This document shows, in pieces, positions 6,729 through 15,179 of a DNA stretch of 23,272 nucleotides. The notes below the pieces were generated by a model, which was not told the DNA's origin, searched no databases, and was given only the letters and a program-made list of their open reading frames with translations. The DNA is from CAZAQS01 sp964486825 (GTDB lineage: Bacteria; Chloroflexota; Anaerolineae; Anaerolineales; UBA4823). Made by a program: the position numbers and the translations under genes. The DNA lies in contig CAZAQS010000050.1 of assembly GCA_964486825.1 (NCBI GenBank), forward strand, positions 1-23,272. The letters are read 5' to 3'. The stretch's first letter is position 1, and each line of letters begins with the position of its first letter.

Positions 6729-8015
6729 ATGTCTGAAACGATCAATGCCTTTCAAATGGCTCAACGTCAATTTGATGGTGTTGCCAGCCAGCTAAACCTG
6801 GATCCGCAGGTATCCGAAATCTTGCGATGGCCTGCCCGGGAGTATAAGTTTATGATCCCGGTGAAAATGGATGACGGCAATATACGGGTGTTCTTTGGTT
6901 TTCGTGTCCAGCACAACGATGCGCGCGGCCCGTCCAAAGGCGGAATTCGTTTTCACCCCTCAGAGACTTTAGATACGGTCCGTGCTCTGGCGATGTGGAT
7001 GACCTGGAAGACCTCGATTGCAGATATTCCCCTTGGCGGTGGTAAAGGTGGGGTACCGGTTGACTCCGCCTCATTGTCCGTGCCTGAAAAGGAAAAACTG
7101 TGCCGGGGATGGGTTGGCCAGATGTGGCGAAATATCGGCCCACGACAGGATGTCCCTGCTCCGGATGTTGGCACTACCCCCCAAATGATGGGGTGGATGA
7201 TGGACGAGTATTCTAAGCTGGTTGGCCAATTTTCCCCTGGCGTGATCACTGGTAAGCCGGTTGGTGGGGGAGGCTCACTCGGCCGTACAGAGGCCACTGG
7301 TTATGGTGTCATCTACACCGTGCGAGAGGCCATGCATCACCTAAAGATGGATTCGTCCAAGTCTGTAGCCGCTATTCAAGGCTTCGGAAACGTAGCGCAA
7401 TACGCAGCGATCGGTTTTGACGAGATGTTGGGCGGTAAAGTTGCTTGTGTTTCCTATTGGGATCGGGATGACCGCCAATCCTACACGGTCAGCCATCCTA
7501 AAGGCGTCAATGCTCGATACTTGCAATCGATCACAGACCAGTATGGTTCTATCGATAAGGAAAAAGCCCATCAGGAGGGTTATATTATCGAGGATGGAGA
7601 GTGCTGGATCACGAAAGAGGCCGATGTCTTGATCCCGTCTGCCCTAGAGGGCCAGATCAACGCTGAATCCGTGAAAAACGTTAGCAGCCGGGTGCGCCTG
7701 ATTGCAGAAGGCGCCAATGGACCTACGACGCCCGAAGCAGACGATTTCTTTAAGAACTATGATATCTTTGTGATACCGGATTTCCTGTGCAATGCTGGCG
7801 GAGTGACGGTTTCTTATTTTGAAAGCGTCCAAAACGATATGAATTACTATTGGACCAAGGACGAGGTCCTCCAGCGCCTGGATACAAAGATGACCCAGGC
7901 ATTTAAAAGCGTATTAGAGATGTCCGAGGGCGAGAAGGTTTATATGCGAGATGCTGCGTATATGGTAGCTATCGCCCGGGTTGTAAAAGCCATGGAGCTA
8001 CGCGGCTGGTTGTAA
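6729..8015 (+). CDS. gdhA: Glu/Leu/Phe/Val dehydrogenase, most likely glutamate dehydrogenase
   Basis: It interconverts L-glutamate and 2-oxoglutarate plus ammonia with NAD(P), linking nitrogen and carbon metabolism. The 428-aa size fits the hexameric bacterial enzymes. Substrate-domain marks: GPSKGGIRFHP with K70, K94 in MTWKTS, PLGGGKGG with K106, and PAPDVGT with the catalytic D146. Coenzyme-domain Rossmann loop: AAIQGFGNVAQYAA (about 214-227). ATG 6729 is chosen because AGGAGA lies about 10 nt upstream and the protein then starts at the family N-terminus; a frame open from 6636 would add 31 unrelated residues. A glutamate specificity is the commonest case, but leucine or phenylalanine use cannot be excluded. 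A terminator follows. Confidence 0.92.
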   Translation: MSETINAFQMAQRQFDGVASQLNLDPQVSEILRWPAREYKFMIPVKMDDGNIRVFFGFRVQHNDARGPSKGGIRFHPSETLDTVRALAMWMTWKTSIADIPLGGGKGGVPVDSASLSVPEKEKLCRGWVGQMWRNIGPRQDVPAPDVGTTPQMMGWMMDEYSKLVGQFSPGVITGKPVGGGGSLGRTEATGYGVIYTVREAMHHLKMDSSKSVAAIQGFGNVAQYAAIGFDEMLGGKVACVSYWDRDDRQSYTVSHPKGVNARYLQSITDQYGSIDKEKAHQEGYIIEDGECWITKEADVLIPSALEGQINAESVKNVSSRVRLIAEGANGPTTPEADDFFKNYDIFVIPDFLCNAGGVTVSYFESVQNDMNYYWTKDEVLQRLDTKMTQAFKSVLEMSEGEKVYMRDAAYMVAIARVVKAMELRGWL

Positions 8016-8036
8016 GCGTAGTAAATTTATAAAAAT

Positions 8037-8090
8037 AGGAAATGAGTGTGTCATTTTGCATGGAGCGCCAAACACACTCATTTTCTCTTT
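8037..8090 (+). terminator. Long-stem terminator after the dehydrogenase
   Basis: AAATGAGTGTGT (8040-8051) pairs perfectly with ACACACTCATTT (8072-8083). The stem extends to 15 bp with one G-U at 8037-8051/8072-8086, with a 20-nt loop and the tail CTCTTT. It begins 22 nt after the stop. The long loop is unusual, but position and T-rich tail suit termination. Confidence 0.6.
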
Positions 8091-8118
8091 AAATTCCTTG
8101 CATTTCGTACCAATATCC

Positions 8119-8146
8119 TTTACAATTTCGCTGTTTCCTATACTAT
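8119..8146 (+). promoter_or_regulatory. Candidate promoter for the membrane protein/sigma factor pair
   Basis: TTTACA (8119-8124) and TACTAT (8141-8146) are 16 bp apart, matching the sigma70 consensus at five and four positions. The start would lie 10-15 nt ahead of ATG 8167, giving a very short leader. Confidence 0.35.
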
Positions 8147-8166
8147 GCTGCTTGGCTTACACACAA

Positions 8167-8400
8167 ATGCCGATCTCTCCAGACATCTTGAGAGTGCTGT
8201 TAGTCCTCAGCCAGTTTGGCATGGCTATCCTGGCGTTGTTGTTCCTCAGGAAGCGAGTTTTGTCCCTGGCAGAGTACCTTGTGTGGGGGCTGCTTGCCTT
8301 ATTGCTGCCGTTCTTGGGCCCATTCCTTGTGATTCTGATCAAGCCGGGGCAAAAGCAAAAAGGCAAACCAGGCAGATGTTCCGAAAGAATGTTACGCTGA
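8167..8400 (+). CDS. Small two-helix membrane protein, PLDc_N-like
   Basis: A 77-aa protein with two predicted membrane helices, about residues 8-25 (LLVLSQFGMAILALLFL) and 34-55 (YLVWGLLALLLPFLGPFLVI), then a lysine/arginine-rich tail. The second helix carries the W-x(n)-LPFLGP pattern common to small PLDc_N-type membrane proteins. ATG 8167 starts just ahead of the first helix; the frame is open back to 8056, but that extension overlaps the terminator. No Shine-Dalgarno is seen, and a short or leaderless transcript could explain that. The sigma factor gene starts 29 nt after its stop, so the two are probably cotranscribed. A role in sensing or in holding the sigma factor is possible but unsupported by any known domain. 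Confidence 0.6.
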   Translation: MPISPDILRVLLVLSQFGMAILALLFLRKRVLSLAEYLVWGLLALLLPFLGPFLVILIKPGQKQKGKPGRCSERMLR

Positions 8401-8429
8401 TTTCTATACCTGTCTAAAGAGGAAAAGAG

Positions 8430-9026
8430 ATGCCGTTAGGCGATTTGAAAAGCGACGCCGAGCTTATCCGGAGTCTTCAATGCGGCAACCGGCACGCCCT
8501 TGGGAGCCTGTACGACCGCTATAAGCAAAAGGTCTACCAAACTGCATTTGCCATTACCGGTGATCCGGACGTGGCATCCGACATCCTGCAGGATGTGTTT
8601 TTGCGCTTGTTCCGCTACTCTAAAACCATCGATCCAAACCGCCCCCTTGACCCATGGCTTTACCGGGTTGCAGCTAACCAGTGCTATTCGTGGTTGAAAA
8701 GCAGGCGGCGATGGTTTCACCCTCTGGAGGATATTGCGGATTGGTTAAATAGCTCTGAAGATACCCCCTTGAGCGAGTTGATGGGAATCGATGAAGACTG
8801 GCTCCATGTTCAGAAAGGTCTTTCGGCGTTACCAGTTGCCCAGCGCCTGGTTGTCGTAATGTATTATTTGAATGACCTGTCAATTGACGAAATTTCAGCT
8901 GCCTTGAATGTCCCGGCTGGGACGGTGAAGTCGCGCTTGCATTATGGTCGAGAAGCCCTTAAGAAGAGCCTGCTCCGGGAAGGACAAGGAGAAGCCTTCT
9001 CAAGCCTGGGATGCGAATTTACATAG
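8430..9026 (+). CDS. ECF-type RNA polymerase sigma factor
   Basis: A 198-aa sigma70-family factor with only regions 2 and 4. Region 2 spans about 20-95 (LYDRYKQKVYQTAF, then ASDILQDVFLRLFRYS, the core-binding helix). Region 4 spans about 130-185 (LSALPVAQRLVVVMYYLNDL, with the helix-turn-helix in IDEISAALNVPAGTVKSRL). ATG 8430 follows AGAGGA with proper spacing. It should direct polymerase to a special promoter set. No recognisable anti-sigma gene follows; the next gene is convergent. The only candidate partner in the transcription unit is the preceding small membrane protein. The C-terminal tail is short and carries no extra domain. Confidence 0.92.
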   Translation: MPLGDLKSDAELIRSLQCGNRHALGSLYDRYKQKVYQTAFAITGDPDVASDILQDVFLRLFRYSKTIDPNRPLDPWLYRVAANQCYSWLKSRRRWFHPLEDIADWLNSSEDTPLSELMGIDEDWLHVQKGLSALPVAQRLVVVMYYLNDLSIDEISAALNVPAGTVKSRLHYGREALKKSLLREGQGEAFSSLGCEFT

Positions 9027-9057
9027 GACCAGCAGATTTCTCTCTTCAGCGATCCTA

Positions 9058-9498
9058 TTAATCCTCTGCCTCAGCCTGATCTAACCAGAAATCTCCGATC
9101 CGGTCATAGATGTCCTGGGGAAAGCGAAGTTCACGGTAGACATTGCAGGCGCTTGGATCGTGAGGGTCCGGACAAATCTGAAACTCTTGCTGCGATTGCC
9201 ATTCCAGAATCCTTTCGCGCTTAGGTGGGTTGTAATCACGCTCTGTAACCTGGAGCAGCAAAGCCTGACCGGACTGTTGGTTGAAGCCCGGCTGCTTTGC
9301 AAGTAGGGCAACCAGTTCTCCCTCCGGCAAAAAATGCCGGGCTACAATGGCAAAGGTAAGCCTGCCGTACTCACCAACATCTTCACCTGATTTCATAGCG
9401 TCAAGCAAATGGGCCATCATAGGGGAATCTTCCAGACGGTCGCTCCGCAAATCATCCGGTCCACCTCCCGGTCCACGGGATAGATTGCTTGCATTCAT
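9058..9498 (-). CDS. Uncharacterised 146-aa protein with CPDPxDPxACN motif
   Basis: I do not recognise the family. ATG 9498 is chosen over the longer frame (to 9534) because a full AAGGAGGT lies 5 nt upstream. The protein is soluble-looking and acidic, with no signal peptide or membrane helix. After a glycine-rich start (residues 8-15) comes a helical part (MMAHLLDAMKSGEDVGEYG, 27-45), then VARHFLPEGELVALLAKQPGF. A conserved-looking C-terminal block follows, with C109 and C118 in CPDPHDPSACNVYREL and FPQDIYDRI. Two cysteines alone do not make a metal site, though dimeric coordination or a disulphide is possible. It is convergent with the sigma factor (31 bp between stops) and has its own promoter. 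Confidence 0.8.
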   Translation of the reverse strand: MNASNLSRGPGGGPDDLRSDRLEDSPMMAHLLDAMKSGEDVGEYGRLTFAIVARHFLPEGELVALLAKQPGFNQQSGQALLLQVTERDYNPPKRERILEWQSQQEFQICPDPHDPSACNVYRELRFPQDIYDRIGDFWLDQAEAED

Positions 9499-9557
9499 TA
9501 GCACCTCCTTAACAAAAATCAATTCCAGATCCACCAGAAGTGGTTACTTTGTTATGC

Positions 9558-9587
9558 ATTATATAGATCAAATGTTCTCAGGGTTAA
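9558..9587 (-). promoter_or_regulatory. Sigma70-like promoter of the 146-aa protein gene
   Basis: Read on the minus strand: TTAACC at 9587-9582 and a perfect TATAAT at 9563-9558, spacer 18 bp. The expected leader is about 50 nt and ends in the strong AAGGAGGT ribosome site. Confidence 0.5.
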
Positions 9588-9638
9588 CTATAACATCTAC
9601 CCTCCCCATATATCAATAAGGGGTTTTCCGGAAGACAA

Positions 9639-9676
9639 GTAGGGATATCCCTACCTTTGTATGGGAGGTAGTTTTT
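9639..9676 (+). other. 16-bp perfect palindrome overlapping a terminator-like hairpin
   Basis: GTAGGGATATCCCTAC (9639-9654) is a perfect palindrome. Its last CTAC also begins a second stem, CTACCT (9651-9656) with AGGTAG (9666-9671), followed by TTTTT on the plus strand. It lies between the 3' end of the signalling cluster and the promoter of the 146-aa gene. It could be an operator, or a plus-strand terminator that blocks antisense entry into the cluster. Confidence 0.35.
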
Positions 9677-9700
9677 ACAGGGTTTGGGAAAAATAGCGCA

Positions 9701-11905
9701 TTACGAGAGAGCGGTCTTAGCTTGTTTGTGGATGTCTTTTGAGCCAACCTGAGCGTCAACCAACAGCGGCAGCCAGATTGTGAACTCCGCTCCCTTTCCA
9801 AGTTCGCTATTCAAGACGATCTCCCCGCTGTGCCGTTCGATAATGTCGTAACAGATGGAAAGACCCAGACCTGTGCCCGAATCTTTGGTAGTAAAGAAAG
9901 GCTCGAATATCTGGGATATATTATCGGGATGGATGCCCGGGCCAGTGTCCTTAAAGGATATCCCTACCCGGTTCTTTGATTCATCCAGGCAAATTTGAAC
10001 GTAGATGGTTCCTCCATCCGGTTGCATGGCTTCAACCGCATTTAGGCAAATGTTCAAGAAGACTTGTTTGATCTGGTCCGAAATGCCTGCAATTTTAATG
10101 GTAGAAGAAATTTTCGATGACTGCCAGGCCACGTTTTCGTGCTGCAGATGAGGGCTAATCAACGCGTGAACGTCTTCTAAAATGCCTTCAATATCCAGAG
10201 CGGCCATCGGCTCGGCTTTAGAAGGCCGATAGATCTCTCTCAATTGCGTCACAAGGTTAGACATCCGCTTGGATTCGGAAAGCGCCATTTGGATGAAGTT
10301 TTGCTCGAGGGGCTCTGGGGGCAGATCTTGCTGGATCAAATACAGGCAGTTCTGGATGGTTTGGATTGGGTTATTAAGTTCGTGAGCTACCGATGCAACC
10401 ATGCGGCTCATGGCAGAATGCTTTTCCGCCTGCACGAGCTGCCTGCGCATGGATTGTTCTTCCTGTAAGGCCGTTTCGAGGTCACTGTACAGGCGGGCAT
10501 TGGCAATAGCGAGTGCAGCCCGATCTGCAAGGCTTTGCAACAGGAACTCATCCTCGACCGAATAAGCTCTTTCCGGCAACTCCCGGAAGAGCGCCAAAGC
10601 GCCAATCACACTACCTCGCGTTCGCAATGGCAGGCCAATGGCGCTGGCAATTCCAAACTGCTGGTGGTATTTTATAAATGCAGGCAATGGCAGGAGCAGG
10701 TTAGCTTGCCCTTCCGTGCTCACCTCTTGCAGGACCATTCTGCCGATGCGCAGTACATCCGCGATAATGCCTTGATCCGTAGGCAGGGGGATCTTCAAGA
10801 TATCTTCCAGGATGGCCGAAGCTTCTGGATCCGTATGAGAAAAGGCCGTGTAATGAACTCGCTGCGGTCCTTCTGCTGGTACGAAAACCAAGCAGCTATC
10901 TCCAATCATTTCAGCGGTATATCTTGCAACCACATCGACGATGGCCTGGTAATCAGGGCCGGCTTCTACTAACACGCGAGACATCTCTGCCAGGGTGCCT
11001 GCCCTGGCGGCATTCTGTTGGATCAAGTTTTCAGCTTGTTTGCGCTCCGTGATATCCTGTTTGAGGGCAATGAAATGAGTGATATTCCCTCGATCATCCC
11101 TTACAGGCGTAATGGTTTGCTCTTCGATATAAAGAGAGCTGTCACTACGCCGGTTAATCGTTTCTCCTCGCCAGACCTTGCCGGATTTGACGGTCTCCCA
11201 CAAACTTTCGTAGAACTTGATATCGTGCAGACCTGAATTGAGAAAGCGAGGGTTTTGGAAAAGAACCTGTTCTGGAGAATAACCCGTCATCCTCGAAAAT
11301 GCCGGGTTGCTCCACATTATTTTCCCCTCCTGATCTGTAATGAAGATACCTGTATCGGCCGATTCGAGTGCCTTGGTCAGCACCAGCATATGCGCTTCTA
11401 CCTTTTTTCGTTCAGCGATCTCGTTTTGAAGCTCCTGGTTTGCCTTTACCAGTTCCTTGGTTCGTTCTTGGACGCGTTGCTCGAGCTCATCATGAGCTTT
11501 TTTAAGCGCTTCCTGTGCATGAGTCCTTTCGATGGCGTAGCGAATGGTCCTCTCTAGGAGACCCGGATTAATCTGACCCTTCAATAAGTAATCGACCGCC
11601 CCCATCTGCATGGCTTGAAGGTCCACTTCATAACTGCCTTGCCCGGTCAGGACGATCATTGGGGATTTGCAGCCCCTGGCGACGGCCTCCCGAACATAAT
11701 CCAAACCGGTATAGGAACCAAGCTGGTAGTCGACGAGGATTGCATCCAGATCCTCGATTGGGAGGGCCTCAAGTGCTTTTTCGTAACTGGGCGCCCACAA
11801 CAGCTCGAGAGCATCACCTTTGGCCTCTGTAAGCATGTCCAAAGTCAAAAGGTAATCGTCCGGGTCATCTTCGACGAGTAATATTTTCCAATGGGGGCTT
11901 TCCAC
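9701..11905 (-). CDS. REC-PAS-GAF-HisKA histidine kinase
   Basis: A 734-aa cytoplasmic kinase headed by a receiver domain. Domains: REC about 6-118 with phospho-acceptor D59 (LVDYQLG) and K109; coiled coil 128-172; PAS 174-290 ending in ITERKQAE; GAF 305-475; HisKA with H508 in ASVAHELNNPIQT; N box NICLNAVE near 618-625; ATP lid DTGPG 653-657 and GTGLGL 677-682. No membrane segment. I prefer GTG 11905, which has AAGGAG 9 nt upstream, over TTG 11923, which overlaps the upstream stop as TTGA and lacks a ribosome site. The order REC first, kinase last suggests that phosphorylation of the receiver sets kinase activity. Last gene of the cluster; the 14-nt gap to the previous gene implies one transcript. 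Its output partner is not in the cluster. Confidence 0.92.
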   Translation of the reverse strand: MESPHWKILLVEDDPDDYLLTLDMLTEAKGDALELLWAPSYEKALEALPIEDLDAILVDYQLGSYTGLDYVREAVARGCKSPMIVLTGQGSYEVDLQAMQMGAVDYLLKGQINPGLLERTIRYAIERTHAQEALKKAHDELEQRVQERTKELVKANQELQNEIAERKKVEAHMLVLTKALESADTGIFITDQEGKIMWSNPAFSRMTGYSPEQVLFQNPRFLNSGLHDIKFYESLWETVKSGKVWRGETINRRSDSSLYIEEQTITPVRDDRGNITHFIALKQDITERKQAENLIQQNAARAGTLAEMSRVLVEAGPDYQAIVDVVARYTAEMIGDSCLVFVPAEGPQRVHYTAFSHTDPEASAILEDILKIPLPTDQGIIADVLRIGRMVLQEVSTEGQANLLLPLPAFIKYHQQFGIASAIGLPLRTRGSVIGALALFRELPERAYSVEDEFLLQSLADRAALAIANARLYSDLETALQEEQSMRRQLVQAEKHSAMSRMVASVAHELNNPIQTIQNCLYLIQQDLPPEPLEQNFIQMALSESKRMSNLVTQLREIYRPSKAEPMAALDIEGILEDVHALISPHLQHENVAWQSSKISSTIKIAGISDQIKQVFLNICLNAVEAMQPDGGTIYVQICLDESKNRVGISFKDTGPGIHPDNISQIFEPFFTTKDSGTGLGLSICYDIIERHSGEIVLNSELGKGAEFTIWLPLLVDAQVGSKDIHKQAKTALS

Positions 11906-11919
11906 CGGAAGCGTCTCCT

Positions 11920-14124
11920 TCAAGCCGGTTTAGAATTCAATGGAATGACCACTTGTACCTCAGTTCCCTGTTCGGGGGAGGAACTGATCTTGCTCCATCC
12001 TCCTACCGCGTCGGCTCGCTCCCGGATACCTACCAGGCCTAAATGTCCTCGACGGGCCATCGAGATCCATTCACTCGGCACCTCAAAGCCGCGCCCATTA
12101 TCTTTTACAGCCAGCTCCACCTGGTCATCATTCACGGTGAACTGTACCTGGACTTCATTGGCGTTCGAATGCCTGGTCACATTATTGAGCAGCTCCTGGT
12201 ATATGCGGAAGAGGGCCAGGCGGACTTGTTCAGGGAGCGTCAACCTGTCCTGCATCAGGTCCAGTTTAAGTTGGATCTGGGGATGTTTTTCCTGGAAGTT
12301 ATCTGCGTGAGACCGGATGGCTTTTTCCAAACCGTAAGGGATTAGTGCTGGGGGTCTGAGCTCACTGCAGAAGGCGCGCAAATCCTTGATCTGGCTCGTT
12401 AAAACCTCCCGCATCTCCTGCAGGTGTGATAGGACAGTATCAGCCTCCAAAGGTTGGGTATACATGGAACTTAGGGCCTGTTGTAAATGGAGATCCATGC
12501 CGATCAGCTCTTGTAAGGTGCTGTCGTGGAGCTCTTGGGCAATATACAGTCGTTCCATTTCACGGTACTGCATCAGCCGGTGCTGGACTTCAATATGGGC
12601 GGTCTTCTGGTAGATCTCTTCTTCAGCCTGTTTGCGCTCGGTAATATCCTGGAAAATGGCTACTGCCCCTTTGATCACACCTGCTCTATCCCGTATGGGA
12701 GCGGAGCTGCTTAAAAGCGAGCGCTGCTGACCGTCTGGCCAGTGAATGAGCAGCTCGATATTATCGATGCTAACCCCATCCAGAGCGGAACGGGTCAGGG
12801 GCAAGTCGCGCGGGTCATAAGGGGTTCCATCTGGGTAATGGATCATTAGCTGTGCTTGTTTGGAGTAATGCTCGCCAATTGGGACAGGTCGTGAATACAG
12901 CCTTTCAGCCACCGGGTTGATCAGGATTATGCGACTTTCTTCATCGGCCACCACAATGGCTTCCGGCGCGTTTTCTATGATGGCCTGTAGCTTGGCCTGT
13001 TCTGCCTCAAGCTGGAGAAGCAACTGGTCGCGTTCTATGGCATACTGTTCTACGCGCAGATGCTCTATCTCTACCTCCACCAGTAGCCGCTCACGCTCTT
13101 GAGCGGAGCGCTCGCGCTCGGCTAGCTCGACCTGCAGATGCTGGTTGGTTTCCTGCAATTCGAGCGTGCGTTCTGCCACGCGGGCCTCCAGCTCTTCCTT
13201 TGCCTTGCGCAATTCTTGTTCGGCGAGATCTCGCTCGGTGATATCAAAAGCGGTCACCACAAAAGCCGGCCGGCCCTCGAACTCAAAATCTCCAGCTGTG
13301 AGGTCGATCCAACGCTCCCTGCCGTCTTTTGTTAGCAGCTTTAATTCATAACGCATCGGATATAGGATTCCGAGCTGCTCATCGCGGATGCTGCCAAGGC
13401 CGTTCTTCCTGAGTGCTTCCTGGTAGTTTGGATGAGCAATCTCCCAGAACTCCATCTCTAGAAGCTCGTCTGGCGTAAAGCCGGTAATGTATTTGGCTGC
13501 CGAGTTAGCATAGCAGATTTGCATTTCTTGGACGATGAAAATGGCAGTTGAGGTAGTTTCTGCCAGTTGGCGGAATTTCGCTTCACTCTCGCGGACAGCC
13601 TTTTCAGCTCGCTTCCTCTCAGCGATCTCCCCGCGCAGGTCGATATTTGCCCGAGCCAGCTCGCTTGTCCGCTCCTGGACGCGTATTTCGAGCTCCTCTC
13701 GAGCGCGTTGCAGGGCGTCCTCGGCTTGCTTCCTTTCGATTGCATAGCGAATGGTACGCTCGAGCAGGCTGGGGTTAATTTGTCCCTTTACCAGGTAGTC
13801 CACAGCTCCCACTTGCATGGCCTTGATATCTACCTCGTAACTGCCATGCCCAGTCAGAACGATCAAGGGCGCTTTGCAACCCATATCCAGCGCTTCTTGG
13901 ACGAAATCCAGGCCATTTCGGGTATCCAGGTTATAGTCAACCAGGATGACGTCCGGATGTTTATCCCGCAGGGTCTCGAGCGCTCCATCATAGGTTGGCT
14001 CCCAATTGAGCTCGAACTGGGAGCCTTTGGCCTCCAGGAGCATATCCTGTGTCAGAATATAATCGTCCTCGTCATCCTCGACGAGCAGTATTTTCCAGAT
14101 TTTGCTGTTGATCTCAATTTCCAT
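11920..14124 (-). CDS. REC-PAS-PAS-HisKA_3 (NarX/DesK-type) histidine kinase
   Basis: A 734-aa soluble kinase. Domains: REC about 9-128 with D63 (LVDYNLD) and K113; coiled coil 130-180; PAS 183-298 (ends FDITERDLAEQ); long coiled coil 298-382; second PAS 383-498 (ends FQDITERKQAEE); HisKA_3 with H533 in IAQELHDSTLQELIG; ATPase N box QELLNNVTRHSNA 643-655; G1 DNGRGF 675-680 and GHLGLVGIRERA from 693. HisKA_3 kinases normally phosphorylate NarL/LuxR-type DNA-binding regulators; none is in the window. ATG 14124 starts 2 nt after the upstream stop (TAAGAATG), so translation is probably coupled. The alternative TTG at 14169 would overlap the upstream gene by 43 nt. Its REC closely resembles those of its three neighbours. 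Confidence 0.92.
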   Translation of the reverse strand: MEIEINSKIWKILLVEDDEDDYILTQDMLLEAKGSQFELNWEPTYDGALETLRDKHPDVILVDYNLDTRNGLDFVQEALDMGCKAPLIVLTGHGSYEVDIKAMQVGAVDYLVKGQINPSLLERTIRYAIERKQAEDALQRAREELEIRVQERTSELARANIDLRGEIAERKRAEKAVRESEAKFRQLAETTSTAIFIVQEMQICYANSAAKYITGFTPDELLEMEFWEIAHPNYQEALRKNGLGSIRDEQLGILYPMRYELKLLTKDGRERWIDLTAGDFEFEGRPAFVVTAFDITERDLAEQELRKAKEELEARVAERTLELQETNQHLQVELAERERSAQERERLLVEVEIEHLRVEQYAIERDQLLLQLEAEQAKLQAIIENAPEAIVVADEESRIILINPVAERLYSRPVPIGEHYSKQAQLMIHYPDGTPYDPRDLPLTRSALDGVSIDNIELLIHWPDGQQRSLLSSSAPIRDRAGVIKGAVAIFQDITERKQAEEEIYQKTAHIEVQHRLMQYREMERLYIAQELHDSTLQELIGMDLHLQQALSSMYTQPLEADTVLSHLQEMREVLTSQIKDLRAFCSELRPPALIPYGLEKAIRSHADNFQEKHPQIQLKLDLMQDRLTLPEQVRLALFRIYQELLNNVTRHSNANEVQVQFTVNDDQVELAVKDNGRGFEVPSEWISMARRGHLGLVGIRERADAVGGWSKISSSPEQGTEVQVVIPLNSKPA

Positions 14125-14126
14125 TC

Positions 14127-15095
14127 TTATTTGCTTTGGTTCTTGGTCATCTGGTAATGGATCACACAATTGCGGCCGTTCTTTTTTGCTGCGTACAAGG
14201 CCTTGTCTGCAGCCTCGATCAGATCTTCTTTTGTGAGCGCGTCATCGGGAAGGCAGGCGATTCCCAGGCTGATCTGTACCGGTATTTTGTAATATCGGCC
14301 AGAATCCTGCATGATATAAAAAGGCTGTGCAATGATCAGGCTACGCAATCTCTCCGCCACATCTAAGGCTTGGTCGGGAGTCGTCTCAGGGAAGATGATA
14401 AAGAATTCATCTCCGCCCATGCGGGCGGGTTGGTCAACCGAACGAATGGTCGCAATGAGCAGTTTTGCTACCCGGCGCAACACCTCGTCTCCCAACTGGT
14501 GCCCGTAGGCGTCATTTACATTTTTGAATTTATCGATATCCAGGGCAACCAATCCCACTGGATGACCAAAGCGGTTATACCGGCTGATCTCTTCTTCAAG
14601 CCGGAAGTTGAATTCCCGCCGGTTGTACAGGCCGGTTAGCTCATCTCGTGTAGCCCGCTCGTTTAATATATTGATCAGGTGGGTCCGTTCTACCGCATAA
14701 CGGATCGAGCGTTCCAATAGCTGAGGATCGATTTGTCCTTTGACCAGGTAATCGGCTGCGCCAGCTTGCATGGCAGCCATGTCGACCTGGTAATTCCCTT
14801 GTCCGGTTAATATGATAATGGGCGCCTTACAGCCGGTGAGAATTGCCTTTTGCATCAGCTCCACCCCGTTTTGTTCTCCGAGATGATAATCGACCAGGTA
14901 GACATCATGCTCCCCTTTTTGGAAAGATTCAAGGGCTGCCTCGTAGGTCGATACCCAATCGAGTTTAAAGCTTACCTGTTGAATATCCGTGGATATGTAA
15001 GAACGGTCGGCGAGCAAGGTATTGGTCAAGATGTATTCATCCTCATCATCATCGATGAGCAGGATACGCAAAACTTTGTTAGCCTGTACCATCAT
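14127..15095 (-). CDS. REC-GGDEF diguanylate cyclase
   Basis: A 322-aa, PleD/WspR-like response regulator that should make c-di-GMP from two GTP. REC about 8-138 with D69 (LVDYHLG) and K119; GGDEF domain about 148-315 with ATRDELTGLYNRREF, DIDKFKNVNDAYGH (metal and GTP binding) and an intact active site GGDEF at 227-231. RSVD at 218-221, five residues before GGDEF, is a proper allosteric I-site (RxxD), so product inhibition is expected. No EAL domain and no membrane segment. The next gene begins 2 nt after its stop. REC-controlled synthesis contrasts with the REC-controlled HD-GYP hydrolase in the same cluster. Confidence 0.95.
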   Translation of the reverse strand: MMVQANKVLRILLIDDDEDEYILTNTLLADRSYISTDIQQVSFKLDWVSTYEAALESFQKGEHDVYLVDYHLGEQNGVELMQKAILTGCKAPIIILTGQGNYQVDMAAMQAGAADYLVKGQIDPQLLERSIRYAVERTHLINILNERATRDELTGLYNRREFNFRLEEEISRYNRFGHPVGLVALDIDKFKNVNDAYGHQLGDEVLRRVAKLLIATIRSVDQPARMGGDEFFIIFPETTPDQALDVAERLRSLIIAQPFYIMQDSGRYYKIPVQISLGIACLPDDALTKEDLIEAADKALYAAKKNGRNCVIHYQMTKNQSK

Positions 15096-15179
15096 AAATA
15101 TCCCAATTCCTCGCTCTTCAGCAGTTTATGCGCCGAGGCGAGCGCAGTAACACGGTAGATCTATTAAAACAAACGGTAA

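Noticed and set aside
8046..8417. 123-codon alternative frame overlapping the small membrane protein
   Set aside because: It starts inside the terminator hairpin and shows no membrane or domain pattern; the other frame gives two clean hydrophobic helices and ends 29 nt before the sigma gene.
9023..9058. ATAGGA...TCCTAT inverted repeat spanning both convergent stops
   Set aside because: Only 6 bp of perfect pairing, AT-rich and without a T tract on either side; too weak to call a two-way terminator.
13567..14157. 196-codon plus-strand open frame antisense to the kinase REC domain
   Set aside because: Similar long antisense frames lie opposite the other REC domains (11615-11881, 14850-15158). 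They follow from the codon pattern of the real minus-strand genes and have no ribosome site or family motif.
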